This document shows, piece by piece, positions 13,521-24,483 of a stretch of DNA of 64,000 bases. Each line of letters opens with the position of its first letter. The first letter of the stretch is position 1. The stretch spans positions 23,707,419-23,771,418 of the forward strand of contig OZ020486.1 of NCBI GenBank assembly GCA_963971405.1. The letters are read 5' to 3'. This DNA is from Psococerastis gibbosa. Its lineage: Eukaryota; Arthropoda; Insecta; Psocodea; Psocidae. Below the pieces are notes generated by a model that was given only the letters and a program-made list of their open reading frames with translations, was not told the DNA's origin and searched no databases. The position numbers and the translations under genes are program-made.

Positions 13521-13593
13521 CATCCTTTGCCATAAAACAATGACGAAGAAAAGAATATACAGTATGCGTGATGTTGACTTTCTTTTGTTTCAG

Positions 13594-14128
13594 GGATCCC
13601 ATGGACATGATGTTCGTTAACGAGCATTTCATCAGGTCTCCTTTACGACTATACTCCGAGATTGACGCGGAAAACAACAACAGTTTGTTCTCGGCTGCAA
13701 TGATGGAGAAAGCAAGAGCTCATTTTCAAATGTGGGGGCGTGCTGGAGCGCCTTATTCCCAGGCAGAGCTTTCTTTGCTGCTCAACGCTCCTCAGATTTA
13801 TGCGCAGAATAGGGGGTTGCCCATGCCTTTGCCAGCACACCTTTGGGTTAGCGCAGGGTCCTCGGGGCCTCCCTGGTCTCCTAGCACACACCCTGGTTTG
13901 CCTCCTGGACTACTAGGACCTCCTCCTAATCCTGCAATCCTGACACCTCCTCCTGCCTCTAGTTCCTCATCTGGGTCTCCGTCACCTAGTGCTTCATCCC
14001 CCTCAGATCACAGAGTGTCTCGTCCTATTTTCCCTGGAATGGGCCAACATCGTTTCAGTCCATACTCTATAGGTCCTAAGCAAATGTCGCCAGCTCATTC
14101 CGATATTTCACCACCATCGAAGAGTTAG
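13594..14128 (+). CDS. Tbx20/mid-like: Tbx20/H15/midline-like T-box factor, last coding exon
   Basis: Begins after TTTGTTTCAG with G, completing the Arg codon of the previous exon, then DPMDMMFVNEHFIRSPLRLY. It ends at the TAG stop at 14126-14128 after about 177 residues. The DPMD...F segment straight after the T-box is typical of the arthropod midline/H15 branch (family knowledge). The rest is a low-complexity Pro/Ser-rich tail, with PPGLLGPPPNPAILTPPP and a Ser run near residues 130-145 of the exon, a composition common in transactivation or repression tails. No further structured domain is visible. The exon's GC content is well above that of its surroundings, as expected for conserved coding sequence. 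Confidence 0.92.
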
Positions 14129-15172
14129 GTGAAATCTCATTGGTAGGTATACTTGGACATTCCTATAAAGTGTGTATATTATAAACAATTCTTAAAGTTA
14201 CTATAACCTATGTTAGTGTCAGTATAATTTTTAGGGAGCATTCATAATGTCCTGTACATAGTATAAAAAAGAGATTCTAGTCGCTCCAATGCTAAATTAA
14301 ATACGGTACGATAGAAACAGCACTAGTCTGTATGAATGCGAATTCGCCACCTCCGCTGCTTTCAACTAATACCGTTTCAACGATGAAGGTACAGTATGTA
14401 TAATCTTCATTTAATGTCCCAATTTAATTAATTATTGCCACTGCATACAGTTTTTTAACTGAATGTAGGCTTACTACTGTGATTTCTTTTCACTACAGAA
14501 TATTCGTTTTCGTCATCCCTCTTCAATACCGAACGACTTAATCGAGTAATTTCTTTAGTTTCTTCTCGATAAAGGCAAATAGTTTGTTGATTTACTTTTT
14601 ATACATCAGTATTACATTATTTATATTTATTATTTATACATTGCAAACCAATCAAGGAAAAATAATTAAAGAAAAAAATGGTTCGATTCTACTAGTAATA
14701 CAGCAATTCCCAATTTTAAGCAGATAAGTCGACTAATCTGCCACACGCTGCTAACATTTATGCCTAAATTTTCCGAACCTATTGGGAAATCGGATTATAG
14801 TTGTTGTCTAGTACTTAAGCAATTTTTTTTCTATCGGTTTCAGTATTTCCTGCTTTATTTTGCTTAAATTGTTTAACTGTGCGTTATTAGTCCAATACTT
14901 ATTAGGGTCATGTGTGATCATAGTCTGAGGAGAAGACGATATCATCAAATTTTTAGACTTGTCATTCTGTAGAATAACTTAGTTTTACCTGTGAAGCTTC
15001 ACTTCACTAAAATAATAGGTACAGGTACAGTAAATTGCGGCGCCACTGAACTTTATAGACCCACCTAGTCCCCGTTGATTGTAACAAATGGCCAAATGAA
15101 AATTTGATGTAGATTGAAATTTTATCAAGACCTAAACGCTCGAACGGGTTCGTCATGCGAGAAAATAATAAA
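14129..15172 (+). other. probable 3' UTR / 3' flank of the T-box gene
   Basis: AT-rich sequence after the stop codon with no coding signal. The first clear AATAAA-type hexamer I find is at 15167-15172, followed by mixed sequence. No transcript evidence is available, so the true cleavage site is uncertain. Confidence 0.35.
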
Positions 15173-15425
15173 ACTCGGCAAGACAAACTACTTCCTCTTC
15201 CTGCTCATTTTTCATAGGCAAGTCCCAAATATTTCTATAACTGTTTATGCTGCTTTCAATCTAGATTCCAAATAGAATAATTTATATCCCACCACTTTGT
15301 AATTTGCTCTTGTTAAATGGTTTACTGTAAATTTCACAAGAGCAAATTAACATAAGATAGCGTGTTCATTTATGGGTTCTTACGATAAAAACAATGCCGC
15401 AGAACATAGCGTAGTAGTAGCTAAC

Positions 15426-16013
15426 CAGTGGCGGCTCGTGGTGTATCAAAATGGTGGGGCAACGAATTGTAATAAAGTAATAGCATATAACTTACCACTA
15501 CTTGAATATCAAATAGATTCTTCGGCATTTCGATGTGGCAAACAAGTCTATCACTCGCTGTTTACATTTTTGTAATATTTGTTTACATTACCCTGCCTGG
15601 CCGTTGGGCAGAACCTGACTTCCCTAGTCAAAAATTCTTCTTTTAAAAATTTTATAATAATCATAAGTCATGACAAAATAGTGAAATTCTTCTCAAAAAT
15701 AACTCTTATAATTATGATTTTAAAAAAATACCAATATTCAACGATATTATTAATACGAAACATTTAAAGTCATTTTTGGGGCGCTGCCCCGCTGCCCATG
15801 TATAAATGCATATGGCATGAATTGCATTGCAAGGTCCATAAGAGAAAAGTTGTGTACACCTTTTCAATGGTGCGAACGATCTTCTTAACTTTTGCCTGAC
15901 TCGGTTGTCATGGCGACCCGGGGCTAAATTGAAAATTGCCCCAAGTTGCCCAGAGCACGCACATAGCATAGCCGAATTGTAGCAGTTGCATTTTTCTTCA
16001 GAATAGTATATTA

Positions 16014-16052
<39 letters not shown>

Positions 16053-16128
16053 AAGGAAATTGCTTTGTTTGCCTGTAAAATTATGGGAGGGCTGTAGCCC
16101 CAGTGCCCTTATGGACGAGCCGCCTCTG
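15426..16128. mobile_element. non-autonomous hAT-like element, 703 bp, perfect 8 bp TSD
   Basis: The left end is CAGTGGCGGCTCGT and the right end is ACGAGCCGCCTCTG, inverted repeats starting CAG. The 8 bp TAGCTAAC is present at 15418-15425 and exactly again at 16129-16136. The interior is AT-rich, contains an ATT microsatellite (about 16014-16051) and has no transposase reading frame. The perfect duplication suggests a fairly recent insertion by a hAT transposase supplied elsewhere. Confidence 0.87.
16014..16051. repeat. (ATT)n microsatellite
   Basis: About a dozen ATT units in the interior of the hAT-like element. Confidence 0.9.
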
Positions 16129-16337
16129 TAGCTAACCTTTATTATTTGCAATTATTGTGGCTGACCAGCCGAGTAGTTTTGTACTTACTCTTACCTTTCC
16201 TTACGTACCTGAACTGTACCAATAACTAAATGCTTGATTGTAAACCGAGGAAGTGACGTCGAATGTGTCGAAGTGGACTGCTGACGCTAATAGGCAGTGG
16301 TAGAGTATATGACTGACTAAGCCAAGGCGGTACACTT

Positions 16338-16501
16338 TGGATTCCACCCCATAAAGATACCCCTGGTAATGAGAAAGTTGACAACTTGACTAAACTGGCG
16401 GACTTAGTGGCACGTGGTGACATGATCCATCCGAGTCCTCCATATTTGGATATGTCAGTTGTAGGCAGAAAGTATGCAGGAATGACAGATGCGTTGACCT
16501 G
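16338..16501 (+). pseudogene. retrotransposon RNase H domain relic
   Basis: The frame starting at 16338 reads WIPPHKDTPGNEKVDNLTKL and continues to a stop at 16499-16501. The W-I-P-x-H then P-G-N-E-x-x-D-x-L pattern is the C-terminal signature of RNase H domains in non-LTR retrotransposons. Only this end survives; the catalytic acidic residues expected upstream are not seen. It is a fragment with no sign of function. Confidence 0.65.
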
Positions 16502-19500
16502 AAGAAATCACAACCTTTTATCCCGTATTCAGTCTAATGTAAGGAAGCGAGCTTGTTTTTATGGGTGTATACAGACCAGACCCATGGAGTCTTTTGACAT
16601 ATCTTGTCAAGTCCTACTTATACGTCGCGGACCTCAAGGCTGAGGTTCGTTGATTTGCAGAGGGAGGATGTCTCCAGCACCAATGATGATTGTTGGTCTG
16701 CCCCTAAAGACCTATCCATCTAAAATTTGGTCGGTTTTTTTGGGAGTTCAGCTCAGCTTACTCTTAAGAGGATTCAGTAAAAGGTAGCTAACTATTCTGC
16801 CTTTAGATTGTAGAACTTTGTCTTAAATTATTGGGAATGCACTCCAATTTGTTGAAACATTCTTTAGTTAGTAGACTCTGCCGATTCGAAAATCGTAAAT
16901 TGACGCCACTGACAAACACTTCCTCGGGTTGGCCATCCCATCATACAAAAATATACTCCGCTCTATGAAACAATACAACATCTATAGGCCCTAGCTTTCT
17001 GCTAGCGTGATTTTTACGCAAATTACAAATAAAACTACACCACAGACCTACTACAAACGGTTCCCAGTAACATCACTAACAGCTAAATACCCATAAAAGC
17101 ATCTATTTCTTTATTGGGAACCGAATTAGCCATTATCTATTAATTCCAATTCAATCTATCTACCACCTACTGTACATTTTGTTTCAATGTATTTATTTTA
17201 AAAAAAAATATTGAAAGTGGTACTTACTCGTTAATTGCGTCGTAACGTGGGAAAAGTTAGGTAAAATGGAAATTGAAATGTAAAAGTAAAAAAATAAACA
17301 AAATGTCCAATGTATTTTATGTTTATTTTTTTACTTTTTCATTTCGATTTCAATTTTCCCAGACTTTTTCTCTTTACCACAGGTGAGTGGGTATGAATTG
17401 TCGGAAGAATTGTTTAAAGAAATGTATGTTTGGAGCATCAGCGAACTTACGATGGCTTTTGTTCTTAGCCTTAAACTGGGATTACAAATGTAAACAAAAT
17501 AATTTTAGAATGGAAAGTGCTATTCAAATAAATAAGGACTTTTTGTTCTATTACTAAGCCAACCTAGCGGAGTTAGGGCTATAAAGCCCTCTCTTACACT
17601 CAACTAGGAAGGCCCGGGACCGCCTGCTTCACATGCCCTCCGAAGCATGGCCAGAAAATGTAGCAAGTGTATTGTGATGTTTTGTATGCATTGTTAACCC
17701 CTTAAATAAGTTTATATCAAACGTCAAAGTAGGCTCAGAGCTATACTGTTGGACCAGCAATTGAAACGAACTAACCACGTTGTTTATTCCTATAAAAGCA
17801 CACATGTATGTGTTTCCTTCGTTTTAATTTCTGGTATTACTTGGGTTGCGTCATAAAATACAGCATGGACCGATGACCAAAAGCCGTCTCGCATTCACTT
17901 GCAATTGTATTGTAAATATGGAAAATAAGTGTTGTGCATTTCATTGTAGATTTCCCAGCCGTATGTTAAATGTCTAGGCACTGTTCCATGTCTCTGTGAT
18001 TATTCAATTACTATGGTACGAAAAAAGTAAATGTTTTGTTAATTAATGACTTTGGTTTAGTTATTTTACCGTTACCTCTAAGCAAATAGGCCTTTGTTCC
18101 AATAGAAGCGCGTTTAACAACTCTAGGCGTGAAAACTACCCTTACTTAAGGTATAATAATTACACCTTTTGAACTTGTAGTTTTTCCTGTGTATACCATA
18201 GAGTTACTGTATAGTGTGTACATGTAGTAGGAATGCAGGGTACAGTACAATGTAGTTGAATTAACAATTCAACCCAAAGGTACGTATACTCAGTCGCGTG
18301 CAGTTCAATATCACATTATTTTAATTGAGATAACCGTCAGCCGGTATGCGGGCATACATTTTCACGTTTGCCCAATTTATGCTATCACGAAAGTCGATAA
18401 CATCATCATTCATCAAAGGTGGGCTTGTCAGTCAGTCGTCAGTGTGATCGAATTTAGGTCGCGCTGGGTACTTTTTTAGGGCACAAGCCCAGAAAATAGA
18501 CTGGAAAATGGGCAGCCGAATTAATAATTAATAAAAATAAAGAATAAGTATTTAGGTACTTCATGAATAATAGGTACCTAGAACAAGGGGTAAAGGTGTG
18601 TGCTCTATTCAATATTTATAACCAATTATTTTTACAAATTAGTGTTTGCTTCAGGAAAACGAGCAAAAGCTTGAGAAACGTATTGACGCTTAAATGCTTG
18701 GAATTATGAATATACAATACCTCGAAATCTTGGAGCGAAATACATTTTTCATATAAAGCTCCATTGTTTTATGATTCGAAACACATGCATATGCTCCAAG
18801 TATGGGAAGTTCAATATGGGATAATGCTTATTTTTATAAATTCGCCTAGCTGAATGGAATTCGCTCACTACAGTTTCAGTTTCCTTTTTCTCTCTTCATT
18901 CTTTGTTTTTTATTAATACTATTAACAGGTAAGCCTAAATAAAACGAAAGGGTATGGGGATTGCATGAGATTAGCGGAAAATATTGGGCTGATAAACATA
19001 CAGTACATTGTATTGGCAGAGGGGGTGGCAAATGGTCACTTACATGCGGAATTGGTTTTCTCTGTCTACACCCTCGTTGTCACAACGGGACATTATGTCA
19101 ACGTTTTATTTGGTAATGGCAGCATTAATGTTGAACAGAGTAATAGGAAGGGACCAAAGCCCCAATTAATTACTCACAAAAATGGTTTTGTGTCTTGTAT
19201 AAACAGATTCAGCTTCAGGTTGTTGCATCGATGCTCAATTCTTCATATGACACCCGGCCATTGGAGTGCGGATAGAATTTTCCCTTTAATGGGAATGCAG
19301 TGGACAAAATAAAGAAACTGAATAAATGTTCAAACAAGGGCTTAGTTTTGGCACGATTCAATCACTAAAATGAAACATGTCAGCAATTTTACAAAAACAT
19401 TTCCGAAAACCCGAAGCTGCTATGTAAAAGATTGCGGGTAGTCGGAAGTCAGAACGTTTAGTCTATACTAGTATCAACTAACGTCTTATGAAACTGTTAC

Positions 19501-21266
19501 TGTTATATTTTTGTAGTGCAAAAAACCTATTGTTTCATTAATTTTCCCTTGACCGGATTTAAACGGGATAGGTGTTTTGCAGACCTGATTTTTTAATTTC
19601 GCAACTGGTAACCCTACCCAAATAGAAATTATGCCGCACGCAATATTGTTTTTGTGGTAACGGCAGAAGTCGCCAGTAGGTAGCTATAACAACGAATTTC
19701 AAGCGATAACGCGGCGACCTCAAAGCAGAGTACAAGATTTTACAGAAGGAAGTGCGATGTGCCCGGGGAGGATACCGACACCGGGTGGTCTAAAACACGA
19801 TGCCCTCGGGCCTTTTAAATCACGTGGTAATTATACGGTCTCTCCAATATAACCAATACTCCTCCCACCAACTCACACATAACACTGTCTTCCGTAACTA
19901 TTTGTATATGTATGCCTACATGGCACAAGCGCGAAACCACAGAAGAACTGTTTATCGAAAAAGGAGGGGAATCAGAACTGAAATTAATTGTGTTTAGGCT
20001 CTTTAGCAAAAGCAAGTGAGGCCGAGGGAGCAAAACAGATAATTGAATTTATCAACACAAACATGAAAACATCAATACTAACGCTAAAATGTCATATTTT
20101 CAATGGTCATTGGTCAGTACAAGTAAGTATCCATCAGTAGGCGAAGGGTATCAAATACTATTATAGGCCTATATCTATACTATTTTTTACACTGTTTGAA
20201 CGTAATTAAAATTATAAGTTATGTCAATTACTAACAATCCAAGTTTGTAGCCTCAAATTGGAAAAGTGTCTATACTGTATTACCATTCAAAATTAAAACC
20301 GGCGTAAATTCTTTAAGGCATAACAATGTCTCAGGCTCTATTTTGTCTAGGGGCGACTCGTCCATGAGGCGAATAAGGTGACTACTTAAAGCCCCACGCT
20401 GTAGAAGAACTTCACTATTTTCCGCCTATAACTTTGTGTAAAGCCTCTACGGACAAGAGAATTAGAGAGAAGAATACATGGAAGAGATAGGGGGTGGAAA
20501 CTCAGGTTCAAATCCCGTTTCTGGCCATTTTTCCATGCCCTTCTTTCACTAAAATTAGTTATTCCTTGGTACCACAATAGCATGCAATTCATGTTATGCC
20601 GGGCATTTTACAATTATTTGGACCATATACAAATGCTCCATATAACAGTCCGCAGGGCTGCCACATTCCGTGGTTTACCTCAGAATTCCTGTAGGAAATA
20701 ATTCTATTCTGAGAAATTTCCGGGATCAACAATATTTGGGGGTTTTCTGTGGGGAAATACTTATGTACTCATTTATTGGTATGCCAATTGATGGAAACAT
20801 GGTCGGTGAGGACTGCAGAGGCTTCAGGAGGGCATGGTGAATCGCCATTTCCCCGCTAGGTGACAAATAAATGAAGACAATGACGGGTATTTGATAAATT
20901 GTCGTCGTATATCATCCCACGACAATTCTAGGTACTCACGCCAGCACCAAGCACTATTACTCCGACCTATACCATCTGTTGATGGCCCCTCAAAAGCTCC
21001 ACTATAGCCTTTATTAGGCTTTCGGCTTTAGATTTTCATAGATAGATTTTTTGCTGTCGATTCGTTTGTTTTTCAGCAACACCGGTTATGCTGTAATGTC
21101 GCTACAGTCGCTAGAGACATTAACATATTCGAGTCATTCATCATAATTACGTCAATTTTTGTAAATGTTATTATTACTTGCTATTGGACTAGTTACATTG
21201 ATTTCTCTTGTCACCTTAGCCGGCTATTCCGCTTGTAATATTCCGTCAATAATTGATGAGATTTTT
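16502..21266. other. intergenic DNA with scattered repeat fragments; no gene recognised
   Basis: Mostly AT-rich, with a SINE piece at 17531-17670 and a possible B-box-bearing repeat (CAGGTTCAAATCCCG) near 20510. The longest frame, about 115 codons at 18965-19312 (+), has no recognisable domain, no splice partners and no homology I know; I do not call it a gene. Confidence 0.6.
17531..17670 (-). mobile_element. SINE 3' fragment, reverse orientation
   Basis: The reverse complement matches the body of the SINE at 7853-8055: GGCATGTGAAGCAGGCGG, CCTAGTTGAGTGTAAGAGAG, GGTTGGCTTAGTAATAGAAC. The tRNA-like head is missing. Confidence 0.65.
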
Positions 21267-21991
21267 CCACCTGACGTCACTGGAGGTGAGGTAAATTCTA
21301 GATAGGTCAGACCAACACATTGCCACACAGCACGCAATGCATTTGAGCGTGAATTTTCTATCATTTTTTCAAAAAAACATTTTTTTTACAAAACCAAATA
21401 CCTTTCTTGGAAAGCGACCTGTCCGGTTTCGTTACTCAATTTAACACCTAAAACATACCTGAAGTTAGAAATCATCGATGGAAAGGTTTCTCTGAAAAAT
21501 TATTTTTTAGTCATTTTTCATTAAAATTTAGTTATTTTTTTCCCCCCAAAAGCAACCTATCAAGGGGCAAGCGACCCCCCGCATTTCGTTAACATTAACA
21601 ACGACTACAATTTATGTGAATTTAAAAGAAATCGTTGGAGCCGTTTATGAGAAATAATTTTTTTAGACTTTTTCTTTTGGAGTTTTTTGATAATAAAACC
21701 CCCCCCCAAATTAAGTTAGCCCCAAATAAAATAAATGATCCCGAGGTATGATTTTTGTGAACCTACGTGCCGAATTTCATCAAAATCGACCGAGTAGTTT
21801 GCCCGGAAATCGACGCACAGACAGACAGACAGACAGACAGACAGAACGACAGACAGACAGACAGACATTTCGTAAAAACCACTTTTTTGTGTTCCTGGGA
21901 CCTTAAAACGTGTAAATCCGTTGAAATCTCGGAATCGAAAATGTCGACCGTCACAAAGCTTTCCTTATACTACGTATAAATTGGAAAGCAA
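21267..21991 (+). repeat. (CAGA)n-bearing repeat family, copy 1 (5'-truncated)
   Basis: Begins within the family at CCACCTGACGTCACTGGAGG and ends with CGTATAAATTGGAAAGCAA. It contains the CCCGGAAATCGACG segment followed by a CAGA microsatellite (about 21817-21867) and the conserved 3' part GTTGAAATCTCGGAATCG. Other copies are at 46300-47173, 56363-57246, 60733-61593 and 61793-62042. It lacks the left end present in the full copies. Confidence 0.85.
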
Positions 21992-23195
21992 CAATGGTGT
22001 CGTCTCGAGATGATAATTAATTAATTTATTAATTATAATAATTAATTTCTTGAAAACAAACGAATTATTGCATAATTTAAATCATAAAATTTTTTGTAGA
22101 TTATAAAATTAAAAGAAAGACGGCGGGCAAACTTACAAAATTAGAAAAAATTGAAAACAGAAATGGTCAATAATTGAAGACAAGTGGATTGAGATGTAAA
22201 AATATAAATGATATTTCCATAAATGACATCAAAATTGAAGAAAAATTCACAAGTGGAATAGCCGCCTTAAAGCATAGACCTTAGACCGTTATATGGTCGA
22301 AGCTTGCTACTCAATAAACGTGGAACAAGTTAAGAAATCACGGCCATTGCATTTTTGACTTATTAGGCTAGAACAGAAATGTACCATTAAGGAATTTAAA
22401 TTGTACTCAATTTTATTGGTCTTTTAGGTCTGTTTACAAACAAATGATTATTTATTTTTGTTTTCACAATATTATAATTAATAATATAATTTGAAGGGAG
22501 CAATAGCATTAATATTGTTAGCTGAGAGAGGTTTTACATGAAGGGGGTGGGTGCTGATAATTACGGTGAGGGCGTTTCTACCGTCCATTGCAACATCCAT
22601 CACCGCTGTCGGCAAACAGCTTCAAATCCGCCGAACTTCAATTTCCACTTGTGATTAATGCCTGTGGCTCGCGTCTTGACAAGTAAATGGCTTCGTAGGT
22701 GCGACCTGCGCAGCGATCGCTTCTAATGCCTCATAAACAACGCACTTTACCTCATTTGCTCCGAGAAAAAGTGCACTTTGTCGCTCTGCGTGTAATTCAT
22801 AGAGCAGTGGGTGGACCACCCGTTTGGTTCACCGTGTAACACAGGTGAGAGTGTTCCTCTCGCCCACAGAAACGATTGAAATTAAATGTTTTTTTCTCTC
22901 TAGTAGAATGTTTCTGGTCATTACGACGTTTACCATACCAAGCTTCCATATGTTTGGCCACCCACGGCGAAGGGACATTCAAATTCATAAGGACGTCTTA
23001 AATATAGGTCTTGTAAAGAGTTCGATATATCAGAAAAGTTGCTGCCTGACAATTTGTGAGAGGCGTCATGATTGATCGAGGTTTGTAAATTAGATAAAGG
23101 CAACGCAACGACAATTATGAGCGTGGCGCAGGCAGACAACTTTAACAGCTAGAATATTATTATAGCTTCTGAATTTGGTTGTGCTCAAAATGTCT
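21992..23195. other. intergenic, no gene seen
   Basis: AT-rich to about 22500, then a more GC-balanced stretch to 23100 with overlapping short frames on both strands. None shows a known domain. Confidence 0.6.
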
Positions 23196-23583
23196 TTTAG
23201 GTGCCCATTCCATTGACCGGCTAGGGCTATTTCCAATAACGGTGACGTGGTAGCAGACATTCAAGACTTAGGTGGCGTTTCCACTGACCTCGCAATGCAG
23301 AATTGACGGAAATGTTTATTTTCCTCTATGCCATAGTTAAAATTGATCAATGATCATACAGTAAAATCACAAACAAACAAACTAAAATTAAAAAATGGCT
23401 TCATGGGATATGTTAATTACAAACATTTTAATAGATTTCTATTAAAAAAAAAAACATTTCCGTCAATGTCATTTGCAATCTGCAATGCGAGGTCGGTGGA
23501 AACGCTACCTAAGTCTTGAATGTCTGCTACCACGTCATCGTTGTTGGAAATAGCCCTAGCTGGTCAATGGAATGGGTGTCTAA
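23196..23583. mobile_element. MITE with long (~130 bp) inverted arms
   Basis: The arms 23196-23330 and about 23450-23583 are near-complementary: left TTTAGGTGCCCATTCCATTG, right CAATGGAATGGGTGTCTAA. The arms include GACGTGGTAGCAGACATTCA and GGCGTTTCCAC, which are also found in the palindromic elements at 38622 and 44834, so they appear to be one broad family. No coding sequence. It directly abuts the left terminal region of the polymerase-bearing element. Confidence 0.75.
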
Positions 23584-23586
23584 GAG

Positions 23587-24375
23587 GATATGCTACCTAG
23601 AAAATTGATGGCACCCATAAATTAAACACTTTTCATTGTTTATTTAATTAACTCAGCAAGTTATAAAAATGTTGGCTCATATAAGTTGTAGAAGACTGCT
23701 TTGTGCATCATATACATATGAGGAGCTTGGTTACAAATGTGGCCAACTCCATTTTTTCAAAAAATGGGGTTTTGATCCGACCTTGCAGAAAATTTTAATG
23801 TCCACCTGCACGTTGTAAATTTATAGTAACAAAAGCAGCCAGATTGCGCACAAAAGCGCTGAAAAGTCTAGGATTAGCCATAAACTTAATGCAATTTTCT
23901 ACAGTAAATCCGCTCTCCTGAAAAATTCTACAACTTGGAGTTGGTCATGTTTGTAAACAGCCTCCTCATATATAATTGGGTATTTTTACTTTTCGGTTTT
24001 GTAGCTTTTCCAAAAATTCTATTATACGCAAAATTTTATTCCCCACTGGTTTTTATGAAGGAACTAATGTATCAAAAATTGTAAGTAGTATAGAAAGGGG
24101 GTTTCTGGCGCTTACCCCACCCCCCGTCGAGCTACCCCATCTACCCCACCCCCCGTCATGCTACCCCTCGTGGGTGGTCTGAGTTTCTGGCGCTTACCCC
24201 ACCCCCCGTCGAGCTACCCCATCTACCCCACCCCCCGTCATGCTACCCCTCGTGGGTGGTCTGAGGTTCTGGCGCTTATCCCCCCCCGTCGAGACCCGTG
24301 GGTGGTCTTTCTATGGCACCATGATCGTTTTTTTTTTTATAATTACTAATTTGTGAGATAGAGTTATATATATAT
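23587..24375 (+). repeat. left terminal inverted region of the compound element
   Basis: Matches the reverse complement of 37778-38205, including GGCTCATATAAGTTGTAGAA and the C-rich tandem block at 24090-24300. That block is an ~82 bp unit (GGCGCTTACCCCACCCCCCG ... CTCGTGGGTGGTCTGA) present about 2.3 times in both arms. The outer ~100 bp is diverged between arms while the inner ~270 bp is nearly identical. A MITE at 23716-23972 makes this arm longer than the right one. Confidence 0.8.
23716..23972. mobile_element. MITE inserted into the left terminal repeat
   Basis: The left end ATATGAGGAG...TTACAAATGTGGCCAACTCCA and the right end TGGAGTTGGTCATGTTTGTAAACAG...CTCCTCATAT form ~36 bp imperfect inverted repeats. 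The right arm of the compound element lacks this block, giving a filled versus empty comparison. The borders fit a TA or ATA duplication, but the exact site is ambiguous. Confidence 0.7.
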
Positions 24376-24483
24376 TTTTTTATTTATTTATTTATTTTTT
24401 TTATGGTGTAATTAAAACATTTCTTTCTTCTTCTTCTTTCTTCTGCGTGGGTGGTCTTTCTATGGCACTATGATTGTTTTTTT

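Larger units (their letters stand above)
3787..13593 (+). other. large last intron of the T-box gene (9.8 kb)
   Basis: Donor GTACGT at 3787 and acceptor TTTGTTTCAG ending at 13593. It contains the MITEs, SINEs and LINE relic listed separately. Elsewhere it is mostly AT-rich unique-looking sequence with G/C homopolymer runs (for example 5390-5405). Reading frames in it, such as those near 4156-4503, 6120-6410 and 9217-9456, lack recognisable domains. A large last intron in a developmental regulator could carry enhancers, but I cannot identify any from sequence alone. Confidence 0.85.

Noticed and set aside
18965-19312. 115-codon plus-strand frame
   Set aside because: No recognisable domain, no splice or promoter context; not distinguishable from chance in 64 kb.
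21817-21867. CRISPR-like spacing of CAGA repeats
   Set aside because: A simple microsatellite without spacers, in a eukaryotic genome.
21763-21979. Open frames on both strands, repeated at 46936, 56375, 61315 and 61782, with conserved peptides such as KTCKSVEISES
   Set aside because: They arise from the conserved 3' part of the (CAGA)n repeat family and its microsatellite. Both strands are open and the copies differ by indels, so there is no reason to call a protein.
24158-24349. Identical 63-codon frames at 24158-24349 (+) and 37806-37997 (-)
   Set aside because: The identity is due to the terminal inverted repeats and their C-rich tandem units; the peptide is low-complexity.
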